Source of the DNA: Corynebacterium lubricantis DSM 45231
GTDB lineage: Bacteria > Actinomycetota > Actinomycetes > Mycobacteriales > Mycobacteriaceae
Direction of reading: 5' to 3'
Assembly: GCF_000379425.1 (NCBI RefSeq)
Contig: NZ_KB902235.1
Location: 62,001-126,000, forward strand
Length of the DNA stretch: 64,000 nt
Below, in pieces: positions 1 through 10,309 of this stretch (its first letter is position 1; each line of letters begins with the position of its first letter). The notes below the pieces were generated by a model. That model had not been told where the DNA came from, ran no database searches, and saw only the letters and a list, made by a program, of their open reading frames with translations. Both the position numbers and the translations under genes were made by a program.

Positions 1-130
1 AGAGCCTTATGGCATCTGGGGTGGCATGAGCGAATCCGAGCGCCAGAACCTGCTGCGCGCCCGCCAGCCACGTAAGGTGCGCGCGAAGGGTGCTCCAGCA
101 GTGCCCACCGTTGCAGCTCGCGCTAAATAA
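1..130 (+). CDS. whcB: WhiB-family regulator, C-terminal fragment (WhcB/WhiB3-like)
   Basis: Only the last 42 codons are in the window, read from base 2 to the TAA at 128-130. The fragment begins EPYGIWGGMSESERQ. G(I/V)WGG is the conserved turn after the Fe-S cluster cysteines of WhiB proteins, and the tail RARQPRKVRAKGA is the usual basic DNA-binding end. WhiB proteins are small Fe-S redox-sensing transcription factors that partner with sigma factors. The gene faces groEL, the arrangement of whcB in C. glutamicum and whiB3 in mycobacteria. The paralogue name rests on that neighbourhood, since the cysteine region lies outside the window. Confidence 0.85.
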   Translation, partial: EPYGIWGGMSESERQNLLRARQPRKVRAKGAPAVPTVAARAK

Positions 131-166
131 CACGCAAGTAGCGCGCAAGCGGTATACGCAACGCAA

Positions 167-212
167 AACGCCCCCACCTTCGCAGTGGTGCACTGGCGAA
201 AGCGGGAGCGTT
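167..212. terminator. Convergent terminator between whcB and groEL
   Basis: A long imperfect inverted repeat: the arm starting AACGCCCCCACCTTCGC pairs with GCGAAAGCGGGAGCGTT, with a second small inverted repeat CAGTG/CACTG at the tip. It lies between two converging genes and is preceded by AAAA, so it can serve groEL in the leftward direction and probably whcB rightward. Confidence 0.7.
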
Positions 213-224
213 AAGGACTAGCTC

Positions 225-1847
<1,623 letters not shown>

Positions 1848-1862
1848 TTAAAAGACCCCCGA

Positions 1863-2162
1863 CTACTTCTCGACGATTGCGAGCAGGTCACGAGCGGAGA
1901 GCAGCAGGTACTCTTCGCCGTTGTACTTCAGCTCGGTGCCACCGTACTTGGAGAAGATAACGGTGTCACCTTCCTTGACGTCAACGGCAATCTTGTTGCC
2001 CTTGTCATCGGTGCGACCAGGACCCACTGCAATGACGGTAGCCTCTTGTGGCTTTTCCTTTGCAGAGTCTGGGATAACCAGGCCGGAAGCGGTGGTTGTC
2101 TCCGCCTCGACGATCTGAACCAGAACCTTGTCTTCCAATGGCTTGATGTTTACGTTTGCCAC
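1863..2162 (-). CDS. groES: Co-chaperonin GroES, 10 kDa
   Basis: This 99-residue protein is the heptameric lid that caps GroEL and triggers substrate release. It begins [16 protein letters not shown] from a GTG codon at 2162 and contains the mobile loop around residues 17-35 ([19 protein letters not shown]) and the GRTDDKGNK roof segment. It is the first gene of the groES-groEL operon. A CIRCE element and a well-spaced promoter lie about 100 bases upstream, so HrcA heat-shock repression is expected. Confidence 0.97.
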   Translation of the reverse strand: MANVNIKPLEDKVLVQIVEAETTTASGLVIPDSAKEKPQEATVIAVGPGRTDDKGNKIAVDVKEGDTVIFSKYGGTELKYNGEEYLLLSARDLLAIVEK

Positions 2163-2265
2163 GTTGTGTAACCTTTCGAGAGAAATCAGTTTTGTTCTTG
2201 TGCTGGTTGGTTTAGTCCTGCACAGCCGTCGTCGCGGGTGAACAACTGTGTGTCAAACAACCTAT

Positions 2266-2292
2266 TTAGCACTCTACCCATGCGAGTGCTAA
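2266..2292 (-). promoter_or_regulatory. CIRCE operator (HrcA binding site)
   Basis: TTAGCACTC, nine bases, GAGTGCTAA: an exact match to the CIRCE consensus with its standard spacer. HrcA binds this element to repress groESL at normal temperature. Its left arm overlaps the -10 hexamer of the predicted groES promoter, so bound HrcA would occlude RNA polymerase. Confidence 0.95.
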
Positions 2293-2299
2293 GTTTCAA
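2271..2299 (-). promoter_or_regulatory. groES-groEL promoter
   Basis: On the minus strand TTGAAA (bases 2294-2299) and TAGAGT (2271-2276) are separated by 17 bases, a good housekeeping-sigma promoter. Transcription would start near 2264, giving a leader of about 100 bases before groES. The CIRCE element spans the -10 and spacer. Confidence 0.7.
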
Positions 2300-2315
2300 C
2301 ATGAATCGCTACAAG

Positions 2316-3374
2316 CTAACTTTTCTCCAGCACCAGAGGCACTTCTGCCTCCAACGACGTGTCGGTTCCCACACCATAACCGGATTCCGGAGCTCCCTCG
2401 TGAATGAGTTGCGCGCCTAGCGCTGCGATCATCACGCCATTGTCCGTGCAGAGCTGAAACCTGGGCACGCGCAGTTCGATCCCCGCCTCGTCGCAACGCT
2501 CTTGTGCCATCGAACGCAACCTGGAGTTGGCCGCAACGCCGCCACCAAGCAGCAGCGTCGTCGCACCGGTGTCCTGGCACACGCGAATGGCCTTTTGGGT
2601 GAGCACGTCGGCGACGGCTTCCTGGAAAGAGGCACACACATCCTCGATGGAAATGACCTCGCCGTCGCGCTCGGCACGCTCAACGTAGCGCGCCACCGAC
2701 GTTTTCAGCCCGGAAAAGGAGAAGTCGTGGCGGTGCTCGCCGCGCAAATCCTGCGGGCGGTTGAGGCCACGCGGGAAGGCGATCGCCTGCGGGTTGCCGC
2801 GTTGCGCAAGCTTATCGACGATCGGACCGCCCGGATATCCCAACCCCAAAAGGCGAGAGACCTTGTCGTAGGCCTCCCCTGCCGCGTCGTCGAGCGTGGA
2901 GCCAAGTTCTTTCATGGGCTTGCCCACGGCCTCGACCTCGAGCAACTGCGTGTGTCCGCCGGAGACCAGAAGCGCGATCGAGTGCGGCAACTCCTCTGCC
3001 CCATCGAGGTTGGCCACGGCCACGTGTCCGCCTAAGTGGTTGACACCGTAGAAGGGCACTCCCCACGCCGCGGCATAGGCTTTCGCCGCCGACGCGCCCA
3101 CCAGCAGCGGGCCGGCGAGACCCGGGCCGACCGTCGCAGCAACGGCATCCGGCTTATCAATACCCGCCTGCGCGAGTGCATCGGCCATCACCTGGGGCAT
3201 GGCCTCGAGATGTGCGCGGGAAGCGATTTCGGGCACGACGCCGCCGAAGCGCGCGTGCTCCTGCATCGAGGAAGCAACGGAATCGGCGACGATTGTCATC
3301 GAGCCGTCCTCGCCTAAGTCGATGACTCCCACACCGGTCTCGTCGCAGGAGGATTCGATACCTAAAACGATCAC
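2316..3374 (-). CDS. tsaD: tRNA t6A37 threonylcarbamoyltransferase subunit TsaD
   Basis: At 352 residues this is the catalytic subunit that transfers the threonylcarbamoyl group to A37 of ANN-decoding tRNAs, working with TsaB and TsaE. It starts at GTG 3374 ([17 protein letters not shown], the family signature) and carries the metal-binding NHLGGH at about 112-117, then SGGHTQL and the C-terminal [11 protein letters not shown] and CTDNGVMIA motifs. It is the last gene of the leftward cluster, three bases after rimI. The order tsaB-rimI-tsaD is the common bacterial arrangement. Confidence 0.96.
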   Translation of the reverse strand: MIVLGIESSCDETGVGVIDLGEDGSMTIVADSVASSMQEHARFGGVVPEIASRAHLEAMPQVMADALAQAGIDKPDAVAATVGPGLAGPLLVGASAAKAYAAAWGVPFYGVNHLGGHVAVANLDGAEELPHSIALLVSGGHTQLLEVEAVGKPMKELGSTLDDAAGEAYDKVSRLLGLGYPGGPIVDKLAQRGNPQAIAFPRGLNRPQDLRGEHRHDFSFSGLKTSVARYVERAERDGEVISIEDVCASFQEAVADVLTQKAIRVCQDTGATTLLLGGGVAANSRLRSMAQERCDEAGIELRVPRFQLCTDNGVMIAALGAQLIHEGAPESGYGVGTDTSLEAEVPLVLEKS

Positions 3375-3377
3375 GGT

Positions 3378-3878
3378 TTACTTCCTCTCACTCAGGCTGG
3401 GACGCTTCATGGTGTACGCGTCTGCACCTGAGGGCGAATAATATTTCTTCCGCAGCCCGATCTGTTCAAAATCAAACTGTTCATAGAGTTTGATCGCGGC
3501 CTCATTGTCTGTGCGGACTTCCAAGAACATCTGCCCGTCGTATTGGTCAGCCACGTGGACCAGTTGCTCCATTAAGAAGCGGCCAATGCCACGGCGCTGG
3601 AACTGTGGGTCCACGCCAATGGTGTGCACCTCGAATTCGGGATCCTCGCGGGGGCCGAGCATGGCCAACCCTGCGTATCCCATCAGCACATCCGATTCAT
3701 CGGGTTCGCTGGCATCATCGTCGTTCTCAGCATCAAAGACACCCACGTAGAACGTGTGTGGGGCCGCAAACTCAACGAGGAAAATCTCACGCGACCAGGG
3801 GTTGTCCTCGGCGAAGAGCAGCGCTTCAATTTCTGCTACCTGATCGGCGTCCGTGCGCGTCAGCGTACGTAGTTTCAC
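3378..3878 (-). CDS. rimI: Ribosomal-protein-alanine N-acetyltransferase RimI
   Basis: A 166-residue GNAT-fold acetyltransferase. The acetyl-CoA pyrophosphate-binding motif QRRGIGRF is at residues 94-101, after the beta-4 strand FEVHTIGV. RimI acetylates the N-terminal alanine of ribosomal protein S18. In actinobacteria the tsa-linked RimI may have a wider substrate range. The GTG start at 3878 overlaps the tsaB stop in a GTGA arrangement, implying translational coupling. It carries an acidic insertion (ENDDDASEPDESD, about 51-63) between early strands, which may be a flexible loop. Family assignment is strong; substrate is inferred from context. Confidence 0.9.
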   Translation of the reverse strand: MKLRTLTRTDADQVAEIEALLFAEDNPWSREIFLVEFAAPHTFYVGVFDAENDDDASEPDESDVLMGYAGLAMLGPREDPEFEVHTIGVDPQFQRRGIGRFLMEQLVHVADQYDGQMFLEVRTDNEAAIKLYEQFDFEQIGLRKKYYSPSGADAYTMKRPSLSERK

Positions 3879-4531
3879 AATTGAACCTCAGGAATTGCCG
3901 GTGACTTCGGTTTCTGCGCCGGGACCTTCGCATCGGGCCTGCGCAAGTAGTGCGGCTCCAACGGTGCCGGCGTGGATGTCAGATCCGCGACGGCAACCAG
4001 CGCCGCAGCCGTCGGCGCCACGTTGCTCGCCTTCGGAGCTTTAACAGCAAGTGAATCTCGGAGGTGATCCGGCACGCTGATCGCATCCACCTCGTGGTCA
4101 AGAGTAAGTGAAGCAGGGGCAGTCACGTCGGGTCCAGCAGTGCGGACACCCTGGTCATAAGCCGCCCAATACACCTCGCGGCGACGTGCATCGGTGACCA
4201 CGAGGACACGTGGCTCGTCGATTAGCGAGGCGACAGCGTCATGGGTGACCACGCCGTGGACCGGAATGCCGAGGGCCTGGCCGAAGGCGCTGGCCGTGGA
4301 CATGCCGACGCGCAGCCCGGTGAACGGGCCTGGGCCACTGCCAACGACGATGGCGCCTAGGTCAGCGAATGTGAGCCCGCCGCGCTCCAGGAGCTTCTGG
4401 ACGGTGGGGACCAAAATCGCGTTGTGATTGCGCGTGTTCGGCACGATCTCGTCGATGGTGTCACCCGTGTCGGTATTGACCAATCCGGTGACAAGGTCCG
4501 GTGTTGCTGTATCGAGGGCAAGGACCCACAT
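3875..4531 (-). CDS. tsaB: t6A biosynthesis protein TsaB
   Basis: This 218-residue non-catalytic ASKHA-fold protein dimerises with TsaD to make the t6A synthase. MWVLALDTATPDLVTG at the start and GSGPGPFTGLRVGMSTA at about 70-86 are the family signatures. I chose the ATG at 4531 rather than an in-frame start 37 codons upstream, because this ATG opens on the beta-strand where the family begins and overlaps the preceding stop as TAATG. The C-terminal tail is Pro/Lys-rich (RRPDAKVPAQKPKSPAIPEVQL). Confidence 0.93.
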   Translation of the reverse strand: MWVLALDTATPDLVTGLVNTDTGDTIDEIVPNTRNHNAILVPTVQKLLERGGLTFADLGAIVVGSGPGPFTGLRVGMSTASAFGQALGIPVHGVVTHDAVASLIDEPRVLVVTDARRREVYWAAYDQGVRTAGPDVTAPASLTLDHEVDAISVPDHLRDSLAVKAPKASNVAPTAAALVAVADLTSTPAPLEPHYLRRPDAKVPAQKPKSPAIPEVQL

Positions 4532-5034
4532 TAGATGCGGTACCCCAAAGTCCACGCCTCGCCGTCCTTGTAGAACGGAAGCGGGGTGTTCATCGGAATG
4601 GCCTGCTGCATAGCGGCTGACTGGCCCTCGAACTCTGGGCACAGCTGAATCTGATCAGTGGAGACCTGGTCGACACCGATCTCTGCGTTTTGATCCATTG
4701 GCAAAAGCAGCACGTAGTCGTAGTCGCCGCCGAGGTCGAGGTCCTGGCCGACGAGCTCCAGCTTGATCTGCTGCAACTCAGGTGGCTCGTTGCTGCACAG
4801 CGTCAGAATGCCCTGGTATTCGTCGCCGTAGACATCTGCGGGGTTAATCTCAGCGTCAGCCATGAGTGCTGGTCCGGTTGCTGGGGTGATCTGGTTCAAG
4901 GTCGAGCTCAGGGAACTCTGACCAGCAGATCCAGCATTGCCCTTAGGCAAAATAAAGATCAACACCGCCAGGATAATGACCCAGACGGCGATGACGATGC
5001 CGAACCAACCTTTGTCTTTGCTGTTGAGATTCAT
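4531..5034 (-). CDS. Membrane-anchored hypothetical protein
   Basis: A 167-residue protein with a short cytoplasmic start (MNLNSKDKGW), one membrane helix at about residues 11-29 (FGIVIAVWVIILAVLIFIL) and an extracytoplasmic domain of about 135 residues. The domain has two cysteines (in LTLCSNEPPE and IQLCPEFEG) that could form a disulfide, and ends in WTLGYRI. I do not recognise a named domain. Its stop codon overlaps the tsaB start (TAATG), so it is translationally coupled to the t6A genes, although a direct role in tRNA modification is unlikely for an exported domain. Confidence 0.85.
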   Translation of the reverse strand: MNLNSKDKGWFGIVIAVWVIILAVLIFILPKGNAGSAGQSSLSSTLNQITPATGPALMADAEINPADVYGDEYQGILTLCSNEPPELQQIKLELVGQDLDLGGDYDYVLLLPMDQNAEIGVDQVSTDQIQLCPEFEGQSAAMQQAIPMNTPLPFYKDGEAWTLGYRI

Positions 5035-5054
5035 GATCCCGATCCTACAACCAC

Positions 5055-6650
5055 TTAGATAACTAGCAAGAACAGCACCTGGGCTGCCACGATTTTGCCG
5101 ATCATGGTTGTCGGATACACCGTGGCGTATCCGCGCTCAGCGAGATCGGTGCGGGTCTGGGTATTGAGGTAGCTAATCACCGCGGGGTTGGTGGTCATAC
5201 CGGCGGCAACACCCATGGCCTCGTCCCATTTCAGCTTGAACATCCATATGCCCACGAAGCCGATCACCAGCGCGGAGATCATGGTGAGCGCGAAACCCAC
5301 ACCCATATAGGTCAGTGATGACGGATCGGTAAGCGCGCTGCGGAAACCCGCGCCCGCGGACGTGCCCACACCAGCGAGGAATAACGCCAAACCAAGAGTG
5401 GAAATCGTCCGATTGGCATGGAACGGCAGCTGCCAGTGGATCGGACCGGTGCGATTGACCGCGCCGAGGATCAGGCCCGCGACAATCGGACCGCCGCCGA
5501 AGCCGAGCGTGAGCGTGGTGCCACCAGGTAGTGGGATGGGGATCGCGCCGATGAGCAGGCCGAGTGTGAGGCCCATAGCGAAAGGCAGCAGATCGACGTT
5601 GCCCAGCGCCTTCTCCGAGTCGCCGATGTAGGCCCGGACCTTATCCATCTGGCCTGGGGCGGTGACCACGCGCACGCGGTCGGAGTAGTTCAAAACGGTG
5701 CCCGAGGTCGGCACAATGGAGGAATCACCGCGGCGTACGCGCGCGATGAGAAAACCCTTCTTCGCCGGGTCGAGGTCGCGGATTTGATGGCCGGCCACCT
5801 CGGGATTGGACACAGTGTATTCGCGGTAGACCAGATCGGTGTCTTCGATTTTTATCACGCGTTCTTCCCCGAGCTGCGGAATTGCCGCAGATAGCGCCTC
5901 GGCGGTGCCGTGGATCAGCAGGATCATCCCCGGTTGCAGCTGGCCGGATTGATCGGCCAGCTTGTGGTCATCCGGGTCGTTGGTGATGCGTGTGGCCAGG
6001 ATTTCTTCGCCGGTGATCTCTCGTAAGTCCCCGATTGTTCCGGAGATTCCTTCCCGGATTTCCACTCCCGTCCACTTCAGCGGAGCGGTGATCAGCCCCT
6101 CGTCCGCGGCATCCTGCTTGTGCTTAACTTTCAGCGCTGCTGCACCAATGGCGGCCACGAGGATGGGGCCAATTACGCCGCCTGGATAGGCCAGCGAATA
6201 GCCCACCACGGGTGCTTGTGATTGGGCGGGATCGACCATTTCCACCACGGCTGCCATACCAGGGGTCGAACTCAGCGCGCCCGCGAACATACCTGCACCC
6301 ATCGCAGGATCGAGGTCGAGGCCCTTAATGAAGAGGATTGCAACGCCGACTAGTACCACGATCATCACGATCATGAACACGGAGAGCTTCCACCCGCGGT
6401 TTTTGAATTCGCGGAAGAAGGCCGGCCCCGAGGACAAACCGATGACGTAGACGAACATGGCCAGACCGAGCTGATATAGCAGCGGTGGGAGTTGGATGTC
6501 GGGATTTGCCGTGGACAGGCCCAGTGCCACGAACAAGACCGCCGCGGCACCGAGCGAAATCCCGAAGATGTTAATCTTGCCGATGGCCAAACCCAGCGCC
6601 AGCATGATGGCCAGGGCGAGCAGTGGATTTGTAGCGAGGTAATCCAACAT
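5055..6650 (-). CDS. AspT/YidE-type carrier, SucE-like dicarboxylate exporter
   Basis: A 531-residue member of the aspartate:alanine exchanger family. It has two repeated membrane halves: about residues 1-170 (LALAIMLALGLAIGKINIFGISLG near the start) and about 365-531. Between them is a cytoplasmic region holding two RCK_C/TrkA-C-like domains (residues about 190-350, including GVEIREGISGTIGDLREITGEEILATRI). The C. glutamicum succinate exporter SucE has this architecture and length, so export of a C4 dicarboxylate or related anion is plausible but not shown by the sequence. It sits between the membrane-anchored protein and a methyltransferase in the t6A-alr block. Confidence 0.88.
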   Translation of the reverse strand: MLDYLATNPLLALAIMLALGLAIGKINIFGISLGAAAVLFVALGLSTANPDIQLPPLLYQLGLAMFVYVIGLSSGPAFFREFKNRGWKLSVFMIVMIVVLVGVAILFIKGLDLDPAMGAGMFAGALSSTPGMAAVVEMVDPAQSQAPVVGYSLAYPGGVIGPILVAAIGAAALKVKHKQDAADEGLITAPLKWTGVEIREGISGTIGDLREITGEEILATRITNDPDDHKLADQSGQLQPGMILLIHGTAEALSAAIPQLGEERVIKIEDTDLVYREYTVSNPEVAGHQIRDLDPAKKGFLIARVRRGDSSIVPTSGTVLNYSDRVRVVTAPGQMDKVRAYIGDSEKALGNVDLLPFAMGLTLGLLIGAIPIPLPGGTTLTLGFGGGPIVAGLILGAVNRTGPIHWQLPFHANRTISTLGLALFLAGVGTSAGAGFRSALTDPSSLTYMGVGFALTMISALVIGFVGIWMFKLKWDEAMGVAAGMTTNPAVISYLNTQTRTDLAERGYATVYPTTMIGKIVAAQVLFLLVI

Positions 6651-6677
6651 CTCTACGATCTCCGTCAGTGTCCGAAG

Positions 6678-7409
6678 TTAGTGTCCGAAGTGCCCAGCCA
6701 CGACCGAGACCGGCCACCTGACGGTGAGCTGGCGCGTCCCCCACACGAGCGCAAGAGTTTCGGCGAACTCGTCGAAAAGGTGCTCGTGTCCGTCCCGGCG
6801 CGCATTGGCCGTGGCCGACCAGGTGCCCAAGTACGCCATGAAGTCCTGCACACCCATGGTGCGCACGATGTCAGGGCTAGTGATCTCTACCCGCTCGAAT
6901 GGAAATGGCAGGCGCTTCATGCCGGTTTCGACGTGCACGCGGCGTTCATCCCAGAATTGGTGGAATTCGCCGTAGTAGAACTCCTGGTAGGCGCGGTCTG
7001 CCTCCGCATCATCAATCATGCACAGGCCGTAGCTGACTAGGGCGATCAAGGCGCCGGGGGCTGCCACGCGCTCGGCCTCTGCGTAGAACTCATCTAGGTC
7101 GATCCAGTGTGCAGCTTGGGCCACCGTGATCAGGTCGGCGCTGCGCTCCGCGACAGGCAATGCTCCGGCATCGCCAGCGGCGTAGCAGGCCTTCCCCGTG
7201 GCTGCCTTGAGCTGGGACAGCGAAATATCGGTGCCCAGGGTGAGGTCGTATTCGCTGGTCAAGGATTCGGTGAGCTGGCCGGAGCCACAACCGATATCGA
7301 GTGCAACGTTGTGCGATTCCGAGTGCTCGGCCAAGCTGTGCGCCAGCTCTGTCGGGTAGGTAGGGCGAAACTTGGCGTAATCCCCGCCATTATCAAATGT
7401 CAGCGACAT
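6678..7409 (-). CDS. Class I SAM-dependent methyltransferase
   Basis: A 243-residue Rossmann-fold methyltransferase of the Methyltransf_11 type. The SAM-binding glycine loop ALDIGCGSGQLTESL lies at about residues 37-51, followed by an acidic strand end (LGTDIS) and the AADLITVAQAAHWID post-motif, seen in small-molecule methyltransferases. It overlaps the 3' end of tsaE by 17 bases, so it is in the same transcript. The substrate cannot be read from the sequence. The stop is followed by an imperfect direct repeat of GTGTCCGAAGT. Confidence 0.85.
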   Translation of the reverse strand: MSLTFDNGGDYAKFRPTYPTELAHSLAEHSESHNVALDIGCGSGQLTESLTSEYDLTLGTDISLSQLKAATGKACYAAGDAGALPVAERSADLITVAQAAHWIDLDEFYAEAERVAAPGALIALVSYGLCMIDDAEADRAYQEFYYGEFHQFWDERRVHVETGMKRLPFPFERVEITSPDIVRTMGVQDFMAYLGTWSATANARRDGHEHLFDEFAETLALVWGTRQLTVRWPVSVVAGHFGH

Positions 7410-7893
7410 GATGCGTCCTCCACGAAATAATTCGACCTTCGGAATCTGGATCCTTCTGCACTAGTGTCTCACGATCGAGAGAAACTAGCAGGTAATCTTG
7501 GCTCAGTTGTTCCACCAGTCCACCGCCCCATTCGGCAACAACCACCGATTCCTCAAGCGCGGTATCAAGATCGAGGGAATCTAGTTCCCCTAGCGGATCG
7601 CCGGACCCGGACTCGTCGATAAGCCGGTACGCGTCCATGTGGATCAGCGACGGACCGCCGACGGTGCTTGCGTGCTCGCGTGCGATCACGAACGTCGGGC
7701 TGGTCACGCGCCCCTTAACCTGCATACCCTTGGCAATGCCTTGGGTCAGGGTGGTCTTCCCGGCGCCGAGGGGGCCGTCCAGGATCACCACGTCGCCGGC
7801 CTCAAGTGCTGCGCCGAGTTCTTCGCCGAGGAGCTGGGTGTTCTCGCGGGCATCGCACTGCCGTGTGCCTTGAGGTGGGAAGGAGTCTTTCAT
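7393..7893 (-). CDS. tsaE: t6A biosynthesis ATPase TsaE
   Basis: This 166-residue P-loop ATPase is needed to turn over the TsaBD complex in bacterial t6A synthesis. The Walker A GPLGAGKTT is at residues 40-48, and TSPTFVIAREH (residues about 64-74) is the TsaE switch-like signature. HMDAYRL also matches the family. It starts six bases after alr and overlaps the methyltransferase start. The t6A genes are therefore split here: tsaE is separated from tsaB-rimI-tsaD by three unrelated genes. Confidence 0.94.
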   Translation of the reverse strand: MKDSFPPQGTRQCDARENTQLLGEELGAALEAGDVVILDGPLGAGKTTLTQGIAKGMQVKGRVTSPTFVIAREHASTVGGPSLIHMDAYRLIDESGSGDPLGELDSLDLDTALEESVVVAEWGGGLVEQLSQDYLLVSLDRETLVQKDPDSEGRIISWRTHHVADI

Positions 7894-7899
7894 GGTGGC

Positions 7900-8994
7900 C
7901 TAGATCCTTTCTGCCATCACGCCGGTGCCAACATAAGTCCGTTCGGTGCGGCCGTTGGGGCGACACACGACCTCATAGTTGATGGTGTCTGCGCGCTCCG
8001 CGAGCTCGGTTGCGTCCATGCCGCCCGCTCCGAAGATGACACCTTCGTCGCCAATGTCGACGCCGCGTGAGTTATCCCCCAACCAGATCACGATCTGGTC
8101 CATGCAGACCCTGCCGACCTGCGGGTAGCGGTGCCCATTGATCGTGACCTCGATCTTGTCCTGCCAGTTACGCGGCATGCCATCGGCGTAGCCTGCGGGA
8201 ATCACGGCGGTAAAACCATCCGCCGGAGCAGTCCAGGTCAGACCATAGCTGGTCCCCTCCCCCTTGGAAATTGGTTTGACCACGGTCACTTTCGCTACCC
8301 AGCTCATCGCCGGGATCAGACCGTGCGCGCGTCCCGCGACGGGTTCTAGCCCATAGAGACCGACACCGGGGCGCACCATGTCAAAGTGCAGATCCGAGCG
8401 GGTCAGGGTCGCCGGGGTGTTGGCCAAGTGGTTGACCGGCAGCTCGAGGCCCGCCGCCCGGCCTTGATCGATTGCGCGCCGAAAGTGGTCTGCCTGTTCG
8501 TCGTTGAACGGGCTTTCCGGTTCGTCGCCACAAGCGAGATGAGTCATCAAACCGACAACTTCGAGCTGCGGGGCATTTTGCGCGAGCTCGAAGGCCTCGG
8601 CCCAATGCGCCTCGTCGATGCCCGAGCGATTCATCCCGGTATCCACCATCAAATGGATCCTGCGGGGCGTGGGGTCGTCGATAAGCACCCGCATGTGCGC
8701 CAGCGAGGGAACGCCGAGCTCAACGTCGACGGGTAAGTCGTCGCTAAGCGCCCAAATCCAGGCCAGCACCGGCTTGTCTGTCAGGGTGCGCACGCGCCGT
8801 GCCTCGGCGAGTGTGGCCACGCCGAACGCGTCCGCGCCCGCCTCATCCATCACTGGCACGACGCGCTCAACGCCGTGGTTGTACGCATCGGCTTTCACCA
8901 CGCACATCAAGGCGGCGGGTTCGACCATCGCCTTGATGGTGCGCGTGTTGTGCGCGATGGCATCTAGATCAATGCGGGTGGCAAGCAGACTCAT
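7900..8994 (-). CDS. alr: Alanine racemase
   Basis: This 364-residue PLP enzyme makes D-alanine for peptidoglycan. The PLP lysine sits in CVVKADAYNHG (Lys34), and the second-domain SYGLTWTAP segment and PQVGRVCMDQI motif match the fold-type III racemase family. The ATG at 8994 (MSLLATRIDLDAIAHN) is chosen over a longer in-frame opening because family proteins begin at this strand. It precedes tsaE by six bases; alr-tsaE-tsaB-rimI-tsaD linkage is typical of actinobacteria. Confidence 0.95.
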   Translation of the reverse strand: MSLLATRIDLDAIAHNTRTIKAMVEPAALMCVVKADAYNHGVERVVPVMDEAGADAFGVATLAEARRVRTLTDKPVLAWIWALSDDLPVDVELGVPSLAHMRVLIDDPTPRRIHLMVDTGMNRSGIDEAHWAEAFELAQNAPQLEVVGLMTHLACGDEPESPFNDEQADHFRRAIDQGRAAGLELPVNHLANTPATLTRSDLHFDMVRPGVGLYGLEPVAGRAHGLIPAMSWVAKVTVVKPISKGEGTSYGLTWTAPADGFTAVIPAGYADGMPRNWQDKIEVTINGHRYPQVGRVCMDQIVIWLGDNSRGVDIGDEGVIFGAGGMDATELAERADTINYEVVCRPNGRTERTYVGTGVMAERI

Positions 8995-9010
8995 GGTGCT
9001 TATTGTGCCA

Positions 9011-9676
9011 CTACTGTCCAGCGAGATGACCAACGCCGATCGCAATGAGCAAGGCGGCCACAAGCCAGGTCGCCCACAGGGAGACCTTTTGCGGGTTACG
9101 GCGTGCTTTTTCAAAGAGCTTTCCGACGAACGACTGTGGAGATTTCCTCACCCAGCCCACCAAGATCGCGCAAACAATGGGCAAGCTCAGCGCCACGGTC
9201 GCGTACAGGATGAGCCCGGCATAACGCGTTCCCACGTCGATTCCGCTGGCGGAAAGCACCGCGAGGCCGGCGTAAAACGGTGCCGAGGTTGCCGACTGGA
9301 CCAAACCCAAGATGAAGCCCATCAGCACGGTGCGCAGGGTTGGTTCGCGCATGGGCACCATGATTGTGTTTACCAATTTGGAGTTATCGCCGCCGCGCAG
9401 CGCCATGAGTCCGACGATGCCACCGGTGGCCACCAGGACCCAGCCGAAGACGGGGCCTTCGACAAACGTACGCACGATGTCGCCCAATCCGTCGAAGATG
9501 AACAGCATCACCAGCGACAGTGTGGCCACACCCAGCCAGTCACCGAGGATGAGCAGGCTCGTGACCTTGGCGTATTTCTTCCTCACCGGCGGGATAGTGA
9601 TGCCTACCGCGACGATCACGCCGATGAGCAGGACGTTGATCGAATCGATAAAAGCAAAGCGGAGTGCATCAAGCAT
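9011..9676 (-). CDS. Six-helix integral membrane protein, function unknown
   Basis: A 221-residue hydrophobic protein with about six predicted membrane helices: residues about 10-28, 40-60, 75-95, 120-140, 155-175 and 200-217. A positively charged loop (WVRKSPQSFVGKLFEKARRNPQK) precedes the last helix. GFILGLVQSATSAPFYAGL is reminiscent of LysE/GAP-like or DsbD-like small transporters, but I would not assign one. It ends 16 bases before the alr start and is probably co-transcribed with it. Confidence 0.75.
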   Translation of the reverse strand: MLDALRFAFIDSINVLLIGVIVAVGITIPPVRKKYAKVTSLLILGDWLGVATLSLVMLFIFDGLGDIVRTFVEGPVFGWVLVATGGIVGLMALRGGDNSKLVNTIMVPMREPTLRTVLMGFILGLVQSATSAPFYAGLAVLSASGIDVGTRYAGLILYATVALSLPIVCAILVGWVRKSPQSFVGKLFEKARRNPQKVSLWATWLVAALLIAIGVGHLAGQ

Positions 9677-9694
9677 AAGGTTTAGGCTACTTCC

Positions 9695-10174
9695 TTAGTG
9701 GCTCTGAGTGCGAGCGATGAGGGCTTCGATCGCCGCGATGGCTTCGTCTGGGTCCTTGACCGAGACCAGCGTCGATTGCGGGGCGCCGAGCTCGTCGGCG
9801 CCGTGTTCAATCCGCACCGTGGGGCCACCGACGATGAAGGCGGTTGCCCCTTCGATATGGCGCTTACCTGCACCATCGGAGAGTTTAGTGGTCGGGCCCG
9901 CACTGACACCTGTGATGGCGGATGCTGGGACCTGTTCGTCGAACAGACCGCCGGAAAAGTGGATATCCACCCCGCCCTGATGGACGCGCACGGTGATTTT
10001 TACGAATAGAAGCAGGAGCGCAACCACGGCGAGTACCAAGAAGATGGCCACTTCGACGATGGCGGGTGCCGCCAACCAGCGATAGATGGCCCCGCCGATC
10101 AGTAGCGCTGCGATCGCGATCAAGACGATGCGCATGCCTCCGTTGAGTCGCTGGGCAAATACGGCTGTTTTCAT
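9695..10174 (-). CDS. Small membrane protein with PH-like C-terminal domain
   Basis: A 159-residue protein with two adjacent membrane helices at about residues 15-32 and 37-56, then a cytoplasmic beta-rich domain (FVKITVRVHQGGVDIHFSGGLF...) resembling the bacterial PH-like domains found after a two-helix hairpin. The ATG at 10174 (MKTAVFAQRLNGG) is preferred over the longer frame opening. It is 18 bases upstream of the six-helix membrane protein and is the likely first gene of the leftward alr/t6A block. No function is known to me. Confidence 0.7.
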   Translation of the reverse strand: MKTAVFAQRLNGGMRIVLIAIAALLIGGAIYRWLAAPAIVEVAIFLVLAVVALLLLFVKITVRVHQGGVDIHFSGGLFDEQVPASAITGVSAGPTTKLSDGAGKRHIEGATAFIVGGPTVRIEHGADELGAPQSTLVSVKDPDEAIAAIEALIARTQSH

Positions 10175-10309
10175 ATGCGGTGGGGTCCTCGAGGTTGGCT
10201 GAGCTCTACTGTATGAAAGCCTAGTCAAGGCCCGGGCCACGGGTTAATTGTCGTGCGTTCTTTGCAGAATCGACGGATGTGCTGTTTTCGGGGCCCGTGG
10301 GCACGAAAA

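Noticed and set aside
6660..6700. Tandem GTGTCCGAAGT repeat after the methyltransferase as a site-specific recombination scar.
   Set aside because: Only two short copies, partly coding for the C-terminal GHFGH; too little to argue a mobile event.
8995..9114. Extended alr start 40 codons upstream.
   Set aside because: The extra codons run into the neighbouring membrane-protein gene, and the family begins at MSLLATRIDLD.
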